DNA from: Bradyrhizobium sp. PSBB068
GTDB taxonomy: Bacteria > Pseudomonadota > Alphaproteobacteria > Rhizobiales > Xanthobacteraceae
NCBI GenBank assembly: GCA_016839165.1
Contig: CP069300.1
Location: 2,418,001 to 2,482,000 of the forward strand
DNA: 64,000 bases
Direction of reading: 5' to 3'
Numbering within the stretch: position 1 is the stretch's first letter; every line of letters begins with the position of its first letter. Positions 25,849 through 34,534 of this stretch are shown piece after piece. The position numbers were made by a program, and so were the translations under genes. Under the pieces are notes generated by a model, which did no database searches, was not told where the DNA came from, and was given only the letters and a program-made list of their open reading frames with translations.

Positions 25849-27087
25849 ATGAATTCGGGGCGAATAGTTGGAATGGCTTTGCTTGGCGCAATGCTTGGAA
25901 TCGCGGCAACAGGCAGCACGCAGGCGGCGGAGCCGCCGCTGAAGGTCGGCTTGCTTGAGGACGTCTCCGGCGACCTCGCCTTCATGGGCATGCCGAAGCT
26001 GCACGGATCGCAGCTCGCGGTCGAGGAGATCAACAAGAGCGGTGGCATTCTCGGCCGCCAGATCGAGCTGATCCACCTTGATCCCCAAGGTGACAATGCC
26101 CGCTACCAGGAGTTCGGCAGGCGGCTGCTCAATCGCGACAAGGTCGACGTGCTGATCGGCGGCATCACTTCGGCCTCGCGCGAGGCATTGCGTCCGATCG
26201 TCGATCGCACCACGACGCCATACTTCTATACGAACCAGTATGAAGGCGGTGTCTGCGACGCCAGCATGGTCAGCATGGGGGCGGTGCCGGAGCAGCAGTT
26301 CTCGACCCTGATCCCCTGGATGGTCGAGAAGTTCGGCAAGAAGGTCTACGTGATCGCCGCAGACTACAATTTCGGCCAGATCTCGGCGGAGTGGAACCGC
26401 AAGATCATGAAGGACCTTGGCGGCGAAGTCGTCGGCGAGGAGTTCATCCCGCTCGGTGTCTCGCAGTTTGCGCAGACGATCCAGAACATCCAGAAGGCGA
26501 AGCCGGACTGGTTGCTGACGATCAATGTCGGCGCCGCGCAGGATTCGTTCTTCGAGCAGGCGGCCGCCGCCAACCTCAATCTGCCGATGGGCTCCTCGAT
26601 CAAGGTCATGCTCGGCTTCGAGCACAAGCGGTTCAAGCCGCCGGCGCTCAACAACATGCATGCGACCGCGAACTGGTTCGAGGAGATCGACACGCCCGAA
26701 GCCAACGACTTCAAGAAGCGCTGGCACGCCAAGTTCCCAGATGAACTCTACATCAACGACATGGGCTACAACGCCTACAACGCGCTCTACATGTACAAGG
26801 CGCTGGTCGAGAAGGCGAAGTCGACCAAGCTCGAGGACATGCGCAAGGTGATCGCGACTGGCGATGCCTGCATCGATGCGCCCGAAGGCAAGGTCTGCAT
26901 CGATCCGAAGAGCCAGCATACGTCGCACCGCATGCGCCTGATCTCGGTCGGGCCCAAGCACGAGGTGACCGTCGAGAAGGACTACGGAACGATCCAGCCG
27001 TACTGGCTCGGCGAGATCGGCTGCGATCTCACCAAGAAGAACGACAAGGATCAGTACACGCCGAGCCATCTTCCCAGCAAATCGTGA
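25849..27087 (+). CDS. ABC transporter substrate-binding protein, urea/short-chain amide type
   Basis: A 412-residue periplasmic binding protein of the Peripla_BP_6 family. A Sec signal peptide (residues 1-26, ending STQAA) precedes PLKVGLLEDVSGDLAFMG. GGILGRQIELIHLDPQGD and YFYTNQYEGGVCDASMVSMG are shared with UrtA/FmdD-like proteins that bind urea or short amides. It opens a complete five-gene importer behind amidase and acetamidase. A perfect 10-bp hairpin follows the stop, probably raising the binding protein level over the membrane components. Confidence 0.9.
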   Translation: MNSGRIVGMALLGAMLGIAATGSTQAAEPPLKVGLLEDVSGDLAFMGMPKLHGSQLAVEEINKSGGILGRQIELIHLDPQGDNARYQEFGRRLLNRDKVDVLIGGITSASREALRPIVDRTTTPYFYTNQYEGGVCDASMVSMGAVPEQQFSTLIPWMVEKFGKKVYVIAADYNFGQISAEWNRKIMKDLGGEVVGEEFIPLGVSQFAQTIQNIQKAKPDWLLTINVGAAQDSFFEQAAAANLNLPMGSSIKVMLGFEHKRFKPPALNNMHATANWFEEIDTPEANDFKKRWHAKFPDELYINDMGYNAYNALYMYKALVEKAKSTKLEDMRKVIATGDACIDAPEGKVCIDPKSQHTSHRMRLISVGPKHEVTVEKDYGTIQPYWLGEIGCDLTKKNDKDQYTPSHLPSKS

Positions 27088-27140
27088 TGCGCGCGGGCAC
27101 GAATCTTGCTCGTGTTCTCGCGTCAGGCTTTGAACCGAAC

Positions 27141-27164
27141 CGGCGCCGCAATGCTGCGGCGCCG
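27141..27164 (+). promoter_or_regulatory. intercistronic hairpin between binding protein and permease
   Basis: CGGCGCCGCA (27141-27150) and TGCGGCGCCG (27155-27164) are a perfect inverted repeat with a 4-nt loop and no U-run. This is the usual position for structures that protect the 3' end of a binding-protein mRNA and reduce read-through into the permease genes. Confidence 0.6.
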
Positions 27165-27181
27165 TGACCACGGAGAGCGGA

Positions 27182-28048
27182 ATGTCGGCTGAACTCTTCT
27201 CGATATTCTATCAATTCGCCGACGTCTTCGCGTTCCTGATCCTGTCCGCGGCGGGCCTTGCCATCGTGTTCGGCATGATGGGCGTCATCAACATGGCGCA
27301 TGGCGAGTTCATCATGTGCGGCGCTTATGTGACGGTCGGGCTCGTCAATCTCGGCGTACCGCTGCCGATCGCCCAGATCATGGCCGCGCTGACCGCAGGG
27401 ATCATCGGCATGATCGTCGAGCTGCTGATCGTGCGTCGCTTCTACAAGCGCCCGCTCGACTCGCTGCTCGCCACTTGGGGCCTCAGCCTGATCGTGACGC
27501 AGTCGATGCTGCTGATCGTCGGCTCCGCGGTGCGCGGCATCGGCACGCCGGAGGGCAGTTTCGCGATCGGGGGCTACACGTTCTCAACCTACCGCCTCGT
27601 GCTGTTCGGCTGCGCGGTGGCGGTGTTGGCCGGGCTCTACATCATCTTCATGAAGACGCGCTTTGGCGTGATCGCGCGGGCGACGATGCAGAACGCAGCC
27701 ATGGCGAAGGCACTCGGTGCGCGGACTGGACGGATCTATTCCATCAGCTTCGGGATCGGCACGGCGCTTGCAGGACTCTGCGGCGCGCTGTACGCGCCGA
27801 CCATGACGTTGATCCCGACCATGGGCGCGACCTTCGTGGTCGAGAGCTTCGTGACCGTGGTGATCGGCGGCGCAAATGTGCTGCTTGGAACCGCGCCGGC
27901 TGCGGTGTTCCTGGCGATGATACGAATGGCGCTGAATGCGAGCTACGGGCAGATCATCGGGCAGATCGGCATGCTGTTTGCTGTGATCCTGATCATACGT
28001 GTGCTGCCCGAAGGGCTATCCAGCGTGCTGGTGCGTCGTGGGCGCTAG
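27182..28048 (+). CDS. branched-chain/urea-type ABC permease (LivH/UrtB)
   Basis: A 288-residue inner-membrane permease. The N-terminal half shows the family signature AGLAIVFGMMGVINMAHGEF. The cytoplasmic coupling region is TRFGVIARATMQNAAMAKALGA. Start ATG 27182 follows GGAGAG by 5 nt; the GTG 27164 in the same frame overlaps the hairpin and is rejected. It partners the LivM-type permease 13 nt downstream and the two ATPases. Confidence 0.9.
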   Translation: MSAELFSIFYQFADVFAFLILSAAGLAIVFGMMGVINMAHGEFIMCGAYVTVGLVNLGVPLPIAQIMAALTAGIIGMIVELLIVRRFYKRPLDSLLATWGLSLIVTQSMLLIVGSAVRGIGTPEGSFAIGGYTFSTYRLVLFGCAVAVLAGLYIIFMKTRFGVIARATMQNAAMAKALGARTGRIYSISFGIGTALAGLCGALYAPTMTLIPTMGATFVVESFVTVVIGGANVLLGTAPAAVFLAMIRMALNASYGQIIGQIGMLFAVILIIRVLPEGLSSVLVRRGR

Positions 28049-28061
28049 ACAGGAATTTCCG

Positions 28062-29135
28062 ATGTTGAAGCTGCTCGACGGTCCGCAGACGCTCGGACGC
28101 GGCAGGATCTTCTGGTCCTGCTTCCTTGCCGTGCTGGCAGGCGCGCTGATCTATCCGCTGTTCGCCGATTCCTATGATGTCGGCAATTTCGCCTACTTCC
28201 TGATCTGGATCTTCATGGCGCTCGGGCTCTGCCTGATGTGGGGCTACGGCGGCATGCTGTCGTTCGGCCAGACCTTCTTCTTCGGCATCGCCGGTTACGG
28301 CTATGGCGTGCTTGCCATCAATATGGGCGGCGGAACGGCCACGATCGCCGCACTTGTCCTGTCGGTCGTCATCGCGATGATCGCGGCGGGAATCCTCGGC
28401 TACTTCATGATCTGGGGCGGCATCAGCGGGATCTTCTTCGGCATCGTGACGCTGTCGGCGACATTGGTGCTTGCCTTCTTCCTCGGGCAGACCGCCGGGC
28501 CCGAATGGCATATCGGTCCGGCCCGGCTGAACGGCTTCAACGGCATGAAGGGGATGGACCCGCTCACCGTCGGCAGCTTCGACATCGAGGGATCGGCGCT
28601 CTACTACGTCATGATCGCGCTGATCGTGATCGTCTACATCGCGCTGCGCATGCTGGTGAACTCGGGCGTCGGCAATGTGATCGTGGCGACGCGGGAAAAC
28701 CCGCAGCGCGCCGAGATGCTGGGTTACGACGTCCGCAAGTATCAGCTCCTGACCTTCGTGATCGGCAGCGGCCTCGCGGGCCTCAGCGGTGCGCTGTACA
28801 CCTCCTGGGGGCAGTTCATCACGCCCTCCAGCATCGGGTTGCCGGCCGCCGCGATGCCGATCGTCTGGGTCGCGTTCTCCGGCCGCAACGATCTGACCGC
28901 GACCCTGGTCGGTTCGTTCCTGCTGCTGTTCGGCTTCCAGACCATCACCGTCTATAGCCAGCAGGCTGCGCTGGTGCTGATGGGCGTGCTGCTGCTCGCC
29001 ACCGTGATGCTGGCGCCGCAGGGCTTTGTGCTCGGCATCGGCAAACTCGTGGTCGATTGGTGGTCCAGGCGCCGGCGGCGCGACGAGAGCCCCGCGCTGG
29101 CCGATGCCGGCCGTCTGCAATCGGATGAGACCTGA
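28062..29135 (+). CDS. branched-chain/urea-type ABC permease (LivM/UrtC)
   Basis: A 357-residue multi-spanning permease. It contains WGYGGMLSFGQTFFFGIAGY and the coupling stretch NVIVATRENPQRAEMLGYDV, both typical of LivM/UrtC subunits. Start ATG 28062 follows AGGAAT, 13 nt after the first permease gene. The positively charged C-terminal tail (SRRRRRDES) is cytoplasmic. It forms the heteromeric channel with the preceding gene. Confidence 0.9.
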   Translation: MLKLLDGPQTLGRGRIFWSCFLAVLAGALIYPLFADSYDVGNFAYFLIWIFMALGLCLMWGYGGMLSFGQTFFFGIAGYGYGVLAINMGGGTATIAALVLSVVIAMIAAGILGYFMIWGGISGIFFGIVTLSATLVLAFFLGQTAGPEWHIGPARLNGFNGMKGMDPLTVGSFDIEGSALYYVMIALIVIVYIALRMLVNSGVGNVIVATRENPQRAEMLGYDVRKYQLLTFVIGSGLAGLSGALYTSWGQFITPSSIGLPAAAMPIVWVAFSGRNDLTATLVGSFLLLFGFQTITVYSQQAALVLMGVLLLATVMLAPQGFVLGIGKLVVDWWSRRRRRDESPALADAGRLQSDET

Positions 29136-29137
29136 TC

Positions 29138-29857
29138 ATGGCGCTGGTCGATGTGAAAGGCGTCTCCAAGCGTTTCGGCGGGTTGACCGCGGTCTCCGAG
29201 GTCGATCTGACGGTCAATGCCGGCGAAGTGCACTGCCTGATCGGGCCCAATGGAGCCGGGAAGAGCACGCTGTTCAAGCTGATCGTCGGTCTCTATCCGC
29301 CGACCGCGGGCAGCATCTTCTTCGATTCCGTCGACATCACCGCGGAGCGTCCCTATGCGCGGGTGCAGCGTGGCATGAGCATCAAGATGCAGGCGCCCAG
29401 CGTGTTCAAGGAGCTGCCGGTGCGGCAGAACATCCAGATCGCTCTCCAGGACCGGCTTTCGGGCGCCGAACGCAGCGCCGAGGAGGAACGGCTGCTGTCG
29501 CTGCTCAATCTCGTCGAGGACTCCGGCAAGCTCGCCGGCGCGCTGTCGCACGGCCAGCAGCAATGGCTCGAAATCGGCATGGCGCTGGCGTTGCAGCCGC
29601 AACTGCTGCTGCTGGACGAGCCGACCGCCGGCATGTCGCCGGAGGAGACCTACAAGACCGGTGAGCTGATCAAGTCGTTCAATGCCGAGGGCATGACGGT
29701 GCTGGTTGTCGAGCACGACATGGCGTTCGTCCGACAGGTCGCCCAGCGCGTCACGGTGCTGCATCTCGGCAAGATCTTCGCACACGGCAGCCTCGAATCC
29801 ATCCTGGAAGACGAGAAGGTCGCCGAAATCTATCTGGGTAAGACCCATGCCCACTGA
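29138..29857 (+). CDS. ABC transporter ATP-binding protein (LivG/UrtD)
   Basis: A 239-residue ATPase. Walker A is GPNGAGKST (near residue 36). The signature is LSHGQQQWLEIGMAL, an LSHGQ variant of LSGGQ often seen in UrtD-like subunits. Walker B is LLLLDEPTAGMS and the switch His lies in VVEHDM. It sits 2 nt after the LivM-type permease and its end overlaps the start of the next ATPase by 11 nt. Confidence 0.92.
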   Translation: MALVDVKGVSKRFGGLTAVSEVDLTVNAGEVHCLIGPNGAGKSTLFKLIVGLYPPTAGSIFFDSVDITAERPYARVQRGMSIKMQAPSVFKELPVRQNIQIALQDRLSGAERSAEEERLLSLLNLVEDSGKLAGALSHGQQQWLEIGMALALQPQLLLLDEPTAGMSPEETYKTGELIKSFNAEGMTVLVVEHDMAFVRQVAQRVTVLHLGKIFAHGSLESILEDEKVAEIYLGKTHAH

Positions 29858-30557
29858 TCGCATTCTGGACGTCTCGGGACTTTGGGCGGGCTACGGCGCG
29901 ACGCCGATCCTGCAGGGCGTCAGCATGCAGGTCTCGCGCGGCGAGATCGTCGGGGTGATCGGCCGCAATGGCGTCGGCAAGTCGACGCTGATGCGCTGCC
30001 TGATCGGCCTGCTGCAAACCTGGCGCGGCACCATCACCTTCATGGACCAGGACGTCACGCAACTCGAGGCCGATGCGCGCGCGCGCGCCGGCTTCGGCTA
30101 TATCCCGCAAGGTCGCGACGTGTTTCCACAGATGAGCGTCGAGGAGAATTTGCAGGTCGGCGAATTGATCGGCGGCCCCGAGGGGAAGAAGCTGCCGGAA
30201 CTGGTCTACGCGTATTTTCCGCGTCTGAAGGAACGCCGGCGCCAGATCGCGGGCACCATGTCGGGCGGCGAGCAGCAGCAGCTTGCGATCGGCCGCGCGC
30301 TGATCGGCAACCCGTCCCTGATGATCCTCGACGAGCCGTCCGAGGGGATTCAGCCCTCGATCGTGCAGCATATCTGCGAGGCACTGAAATCGTTCCGTAC
30401 GGAGCTTGGGACGACGATCATCATCGTCGAGCAGAATCTCGACACCATTCTCGCGGTCGCGCAGCGCTGCTACATCATGGAGAAGGGCAAGATCACGCGA
30501 TCGCTGGCCGATGAGGAGGTCAACGAAGACAATGTGCGCGCGCAGCTGCTGCTTTGA
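29847..30557 (+). CDS. ABC transporter ATP-binding protein (LivF/UrtE)
   Basis: A 236-residue ATPase. Walker A is GRNGVGKST, the signature is MSGGEQQQLAIGRAL, and Walker B is LMILDEPSEGIQPS. The DEPSEGIQPSIV form is characteristic of UrtE, which supports a urea/amide rather than leucine importer. The ATG at 29847 lies inside the 3' end of the preceding ATPase gene. This completes the five-gene transporter. Confidence 0.92.
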   Translation: MPTDRILDVSGLWAGYGATPILQGVSMQVSRGEIVGVIGRNGVGKSTLMRCLIGLLQTWRGTITFMDQDVTQLEADARARAGFGYIPQGRDVFPQMSVEENLQVGELIGGPEGKKLPELVYAYFPRLKERRRQIAGTMSGGEQQQLAIGRALIGNPSLMILDEPSEGIQPSIVQHICEALKSFRTELGTTIIIVEQNLDTILAVAQRCYIMEKGKITRSLADEEVNEDNVRAQLLL

Positions 30558-30620
30558 TCGGCCGCGCAATTCGGTTCGAACGTGCGTGTTCCATAATCGA
30601 TAACAATGGAGGGAATGGAT

Positions 30621-31382
30621 ATGGATCTGGGACTCAAGGGAGCAAAGGTTCTCGTCACCGGCAGCACCAAGGGCATCGGTCGGGCAATCGCTGACACATT
30701 CGCGGCCGAGGGCGCCAATGTCGGCATCTGCGCGCGCAATCAGGCTGACGTCGATGCCGCGGTCACCGCGATCAAGGCCAAGGGCGTTGCGGCGTTCGGT
30801 TCTGCCGTCGACGTCGCGAACGGGCCCGCACTGAAAGCCTGGGTCGCCGACATGGCGTCCAGGCTCGGCGGTATCGATGTCGTGGTCGCCAATGTCAGCG
30901 CGCTGTCGATCGGACAGGACGAGGAAAGCTGGGAGAAGGAATTCTCCACCGACATGATGGGCACGGTGCGGCTCGTCAACGCCGCGATGCCCCATCTCGA
31001 GAAGAGCAAGGCGGCCGCGATCGTCACCATCTCCAGCGTGTCGGGTCGCGAGGTCGATTTTGCCAGCGGTCCGTACGGGACGTTCAAGGCCGCGATCATC
31101 CACTACACGCAGGGGCTCGCCTACCAGTTGGCGGCCAAGGGCATCCGCGCCAATTCGGTGTCGCCGGGCAACACCTATTTCGAGGGCGGTGTCTGGAACA
31201 TGATCAAGGACAGCAATCCCGAACTGTACAAGTCCGCGCTGGCGCTCAACCCGACCGGCCGCATGGGCACGCCGCAGGAGATGGCCAACGCCGCCGTGTT
31301 CCTGGCGAGCAGGGCGGCGAGCTTCATCACGGGGACCAACCTCGTCGTCGACGGTGCGCTGACGCGCGGCGTCCAGTTCTAG
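30621..31382 (+). CDS. SDR-family NAD(P)-dependent oxidoreductase
   Basis: A 253-residue Rossmann-fold dehydrogenase. It has the nucleotide motif TGSTKGIG (13-20), NVSA in place of NNAG, catalytic Ser in TISSVSG and Tyr/Lys in YGTFK, and the C-terminal SFITGTNLVVDGA. Start ATG 30621 is chosen because GGAGGG (30608-30613) lies 7 nt upstream. The earlier ATGs at 30606 and 30615 overlap or abut that site. It lies between the transporter and the second amidase, so it may reduce or oxidise a side chain of an amide substrate. The substrate cannot be told. Confidence 0.88.
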   Translation: MDLGLKGAKVLVTGSTKGIGRAIADTFAAEGANVGICARNQADVDAAVTAIKAKGVAAFGSAVDVANGPALKAWVADMASRLGGIDVVVANVSALSIGQDEESWEKEFSTDMMGTVRLVNAAMPHLEKSKAAAIVTISSVSGREVDFASGPYGTFKAAIIHYTQGLAYQLAAKGIRANSVSPGNTYFEGGVWNMIKDSNPELYKSALALNPTGRMGTPQEMANAAVFLASRAASFITGTNLVVDGALTRGVQF

Positions 31383-31397
31383 TTGGGCCACAGCGAC

Positions 31398-32801
31398 ATG
31401 TCAGCAGATCCATTGCACTACAAGTCGATCACCGAGATCTCCGGGCTTATCCGCCGCGGCGAAGCGAAACCTTCGGAGATCACGGAGACGATCCTGAGCC
31501 GGATCGCGAAGTTGGATGGGCAATTCCATGGCTATGTGCACGTGCTCGCGGAGCGGGCCATGGCCCAGGCGAAACAGCATGACGCGGAAATCGCCAGGGG
31601 CATCTGGCGCGGCCCGCTGCACGGCGTTCCGATCGGGCTGAAGGACCTCTGCTATACGTCGTTTGCGCCGACCGCGGGCGGCACGACGATCCACGCCAGG
31701 TTCGTGCCGTCCTTCAACGCCACGATCGTGGACCGGCTGGAGCTCGCCGGCGCGGTGACGCTCGGCAAGCTGAAGATGACGGAGGGCGCCTATACCAGCC
31801 ACCATCCGGCCGTCGAGGCTCCGCTCAATCCGTGGAATGTGAACTATTGGGTCGGCTCCTCGTCGAGCGGATCGGGCGTCGCGACCTCGGCCGGGCTCTG
31901 CTACGGCTCGATCGGCAGCGACACCGGCGGCTCGATCCGGTTTCCGTCGGCGACTTGCGGCTTGACCGGGATCAAGCCGACCTGGGGCCGCGTCAGCCGG
32001 CACGGCATCTTCCCGCTGGCGGATTCGCTCGATCATGTCGGACCGATGTGCCGGAGCGCGGCGGATGCGGCTGCGATGCTCGGCGTCATCGCCGGCGCCG
32101 ATGCCAATGATCCGACCGCCTTGAGGGCGCCGGTGCCGAATTATCTGGCCGGGATCGGCGAGGGCATCAGGGGCCTCAGGATCGGCGTTGATCGCAGGTA
32201 CACCCAGGAGGGAATCGACCGACAGGTCGTAACAGCATTGCTGCAAGCCGAGCGCACGCTGGCCGATCTCGGTGCCGACATCCGCGAGGTGCATTTCCCG
32301 CCGTACCAGAAACTCGTCAGCCAGTGGATTGCGATGTGCTCGGTGGAGACGGCTGAGGCGCATCTCGACACCTACCCGACGCGGAAGTCGGAGTATGGAC
32401 CGGACCTCGCCCAGCTGATCGAGCAGGGCAGGTCGGTCAGCGGCGTCGATATTGCCGCGATCCATCACGAGCGGCTCAAGTTCGGTGGCAGCCTTGCTGC
32501 GATGTTCGAGGATATCGATCTCCTCCTGATCCCGACGATGCCGGTGCCGATCCCGACGCTGACGAAGATGAGCGAGTACGGCGCCGATCCCAATGTGCTC
32601 CTGAGCATCCTGCGCTTCACGGCGGTGTTCGACTTCTCGGGCAGCCCGACCATCACATTGCCGATGGGCATGGCATCCGACCGGATGCCGCTCAGCATGC
32701 AGCTGGTCGGCCCGCATCTCTCCGAAGACGTGCTGGTCCGCGCCGGCGCAGCGTACCAGTCGGTGACCGACTGGCACACGCGGCGGCCGCCGGTCGAATA
32801 G
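31398..32801 (+). CDS. amidase, amidase-signature family (second copy)
   Basis: A 467-residue paralogue of the amidase at 23398. It is collinear throughout, with the triad at the same positions: Lys82 in IGLKDLCY, Ser155 in GSSSSGSG and Ser179 in GSDTGGSIRFPSA. Shared blocks include LKPTWGRVSR/IKPTWGRVSR and the SVTDWH end. Start ATG 31398 lies 15 nt after the SDR stop; an in-frame TTG at 31383 is less likely. It closes the operon, and a bidirectional terminator-like hairpin follows at 32861-32899. Confidence 0.92.
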   Translation: MSADPLHYKSITEISGLIRRGEAKPSEITETILSRIAKLDGQFHGYVHVLAERAMAQAKQHDAEIARGIWRGPLHGVPIGLKDLCYTSFAPTAGGTTIHARFVPSFNATIVDRLELAGAVTLGKLKMTEGAYTSHHPAVEAPLNPWNVNYWVGSSSSGSGVATSAGLCYGSIGSDTGGSIRFPSATCGLTGIKPTWGRVSRHGIFPLADSLDHVGPMCRSAADAAAMLGVIAGADANDPTALRAPVPNYLAGIGEGIRGLRIGVDRRYTQEGIDRQVVTALLQAERTLADLGADIREVHFPPYQKLVSQWIAMCSVETAEAHLDTYPTRKSEYGPDLAQLIEQGRSVSGVDIAAIHHERLKFGGSLAAMFEDIDLLLIPTMPVPIPTLTKMSEYGADPNVLLSILRFTAVFDFSGSPTITLPMGMASDRMPLSMQLVGPHLSEDVLVRAGAAYQSVTDWHTRRPPVE

Positions 32802-32802
32802 G

Positions 32803-32847
32803 GCATGATCCGGAAAAGTGCGAAGCGGTTTTCCGAAAAGATCATGC
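32803..32847. repeat. dispersed palindromic repeat (GCATGATC type)
   Basis: GCATGATC (32803-32810) and GATCATGC (32840-32847) form the outer arms, with CGGAAAA and TTTTCCG inside. The same element occurs inverted at 56834-56878 and as a degenerate half at 20960. It resembles the highly repeated intergenic palindrome of Bradyrhizobium and relatives. Confidence 0.7.
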
Positions 32848-32860
32848 TTAAACGAGAACC

Positions 32861-32899
32861 AAAGCGCGATGACGATTCAACCTGATCTCATCGCGCTTT
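32861..32899. terminator. bidirectional terminator-like hairpin between convergent genes
   Basis: AAAGCGCGATGA (32861-32872) and TCATCGCGCTTT (32888-32899) form a perfect 12-bp stem with a 15-nt loop. It lies between the convergent ends of the amidase (32801) and the binding protein gene (32909). The flanking A and T runs are short but present on both strands, so it can serve both transcripts. Confidence 0.6.
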
Positions 32900-32908
32900 A
32901 GCGCCCCG

Positions 32909-34513
32909 TCAGCCGGTCTTGTCGACGTTCCAGAACAGCGGCACCGGGGCGCGGACGATGTCCTTCAACGCCTTTCGCGTCGCGGCCGGCTGGTTGTACT
33001 GCCCGGTCGGGACGTGGGTGACCACCTCATAGGCGCGCGCCTGGATCTTGTCGGCGATCGCCTTCTGGTCCGCCGGCGCCGCAGCGCGGGCAAAACCGTC
33101 GCGCAGCCGCTCGAGTTCGGCGTCCTCGACCCAGCCGAAGAAGCCGCCATTCTTGCCCTTGCCGTTGACGCAGGCATTGCCGATCGGATTGACGAGGTCG
33201 GCGCTCGCCCAGGTCGAATGATAGAGCGACCAGCCGCCCTCGGCCGGCATCGATTGCTTGGCGCGCCGCGCCACCACCGATCCCCAGTCCATCGCCAGCA
33301 GGTTGACGTTCATGCCGATCGCGCGCAACGCCTCGGCCGTGACCGTGCCGAGCGCGGTGATGATCGGGGCGTCGGTCGCGTGCAGGATCGTGATCGGCTC
33401 GCCCTTGTAGCCGCCCTGCTTGAGCAGCTCCTTGGCCTTTGCGGTGTCTGCTCTGGTCGACCAGCCGATCGTACTCTCGAACGGCGTGCCGGCGACGAAG
33501 ATCGCCGGGGTGACCTTGTAGTAATCGGGGTTGCCGATCTGGGTGTCGAGCCAGTCCTTCTGGTTCACTGCGTGCAGCACGGCCTGGCGGATCTCCACCC
33601 GGTCGAACGGCGGCACCAGCCAGTTCATCCGGCACATGCCGGAGAAGCCGAGCGTGTTGTAATCGGTCAGCTCGACGTTCGCGGCGCGCGCCAGCAATGG
33701 ATGATGGTCGTGCGGCGGCACCTCGAAATAGTCGATCTCGTCGTTCATCAGCGCGTTGGTCGCGATCTGGAAGTCCGGCACGCTGATCCATTCGTAGCGG
33801 CCGATCTTCACCACCTTGCCGCCGCCGGTGCCGTCCGACGGCTCGTCGCGCGAGACGTAGTCGGGGTTCTTCTCGTAAGCCGCTTTCACACCGGGTTGGA
33901 ATTCCGGCGTCACGAAACGGAATGGCCCGGAGCCGAGATGATCCGTGATGGCCTGGTCGGCGGGCGTCGCGGCGATCCGCGCCGGCACGATGAAGGGCAC
34001 GTTGGCGGTCGGCTTGCCGAGCGCGGCGAGCACGAAGCCGCACGGCTCCTTCAGCGCCATGCGGAAGGTCCGCTCGTCGACCGCCTTAAGCTCGGCGACG
34101 AACTCGAACAGCTTCTGGCCCATCGAGTCGCGCTTGGACCAGCGCTGCAGCGAGGGGATCACGTCGGCCGAGGTCACCGCACTACCGTCATGGAATTTGA
34201 GGCCGGGCCGCAGGCGGAATGTATAAATGAGGTTGTCGGCAGAGACCTCCCAGGCCTCGACCATCTGCGGCTTGATCTCGAACTTCGAGTTGGTCGAGAA
34301 CAGCGTGTCGTAGATCATGTAGCCGTGGTTGCGCGCCGTCCACGCCGTCGTCATGATCGGATCGGTGGCGCGCAGCGGCGCGTGCATGACGGCGGTGATC
34401 GTTTTGGTGCTGGCCCGCGCGATACCTGGCATCGCAAGACTTGGCATCGCAACGCCGAGGCCCGCGCCTGCGCCCATCTGCAGCAGGCGGCGGCGGTTGA
34501 TCGATGGTCCCAT
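32909..34513 (-). CDS. ABC substrate-binding protein, oligopeptide/nickel type (SBP_bac_5)
   Basis: A 534-residue periplasmic binding protein. A twin-arginine-like signal (NRRRLLQMG, then AGLGVAMPSLAMPGIARA) is followed by a DppA/OppA-type fold. Typical stretches are ENLIYT-like NLIYTFRLRPGLKFHDGSAV and VTSADVIPSLQRW near residues 95-125. The length is normal. No permease or ATPase genes accompany it; only a class C serine hydrolase lies upstream in the same orientation, 21 nt away. It may recruit a transporter encoded elsewhere. Confidence 0.9.
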   Translation of the reverse strand: MGPSINRRRLLQMGAGAGLGVAMPSLAMPGIARASTKTITAVMHAPLRATDPIMTTAWTARNHGYMIYDTLFSTNSKFEIKPQMVEAWEVSADNLIYTFRLRPGLKFHDGSAVTSADVIPSLQRWSKRDSMGQKLFEFVAELKAVDERTFRMALKEPCGFVLAALGKPTANVPFIVPARIAATPADQAITDHLGSGPFRFVTPEFQPGVKAAYEKNPDYVSRDEPSDGTGGGKVVKIGRYEWISVPDFQIATNALMNDEIDYFEVPPHDHHPLLARAANVELTDYNTLGFSGMCRMNWLVPPFDRVEIRQAVLHAVNQKDWLDTQIGNPDYYKVTPAIFVAGTPFESTIGWSTRADTAKAKELLKQGGYKGEPITILHATDAPIITALGTVTAEALRAIGMNVNLLAMDWGSVVARRAKQSMPAEGGWSLYHSTWASADLVNPIGNACVNGKGKNGGFFGWVEDAELERLRDGFARAAAPADQKAIADKIQARAYEVVTHVPTGQYNQPAATRKALKDIVRAPVPLFWNVDKTG

Positions 34514-34534
34514 GATATCCCCCTGTCGCAGCCG

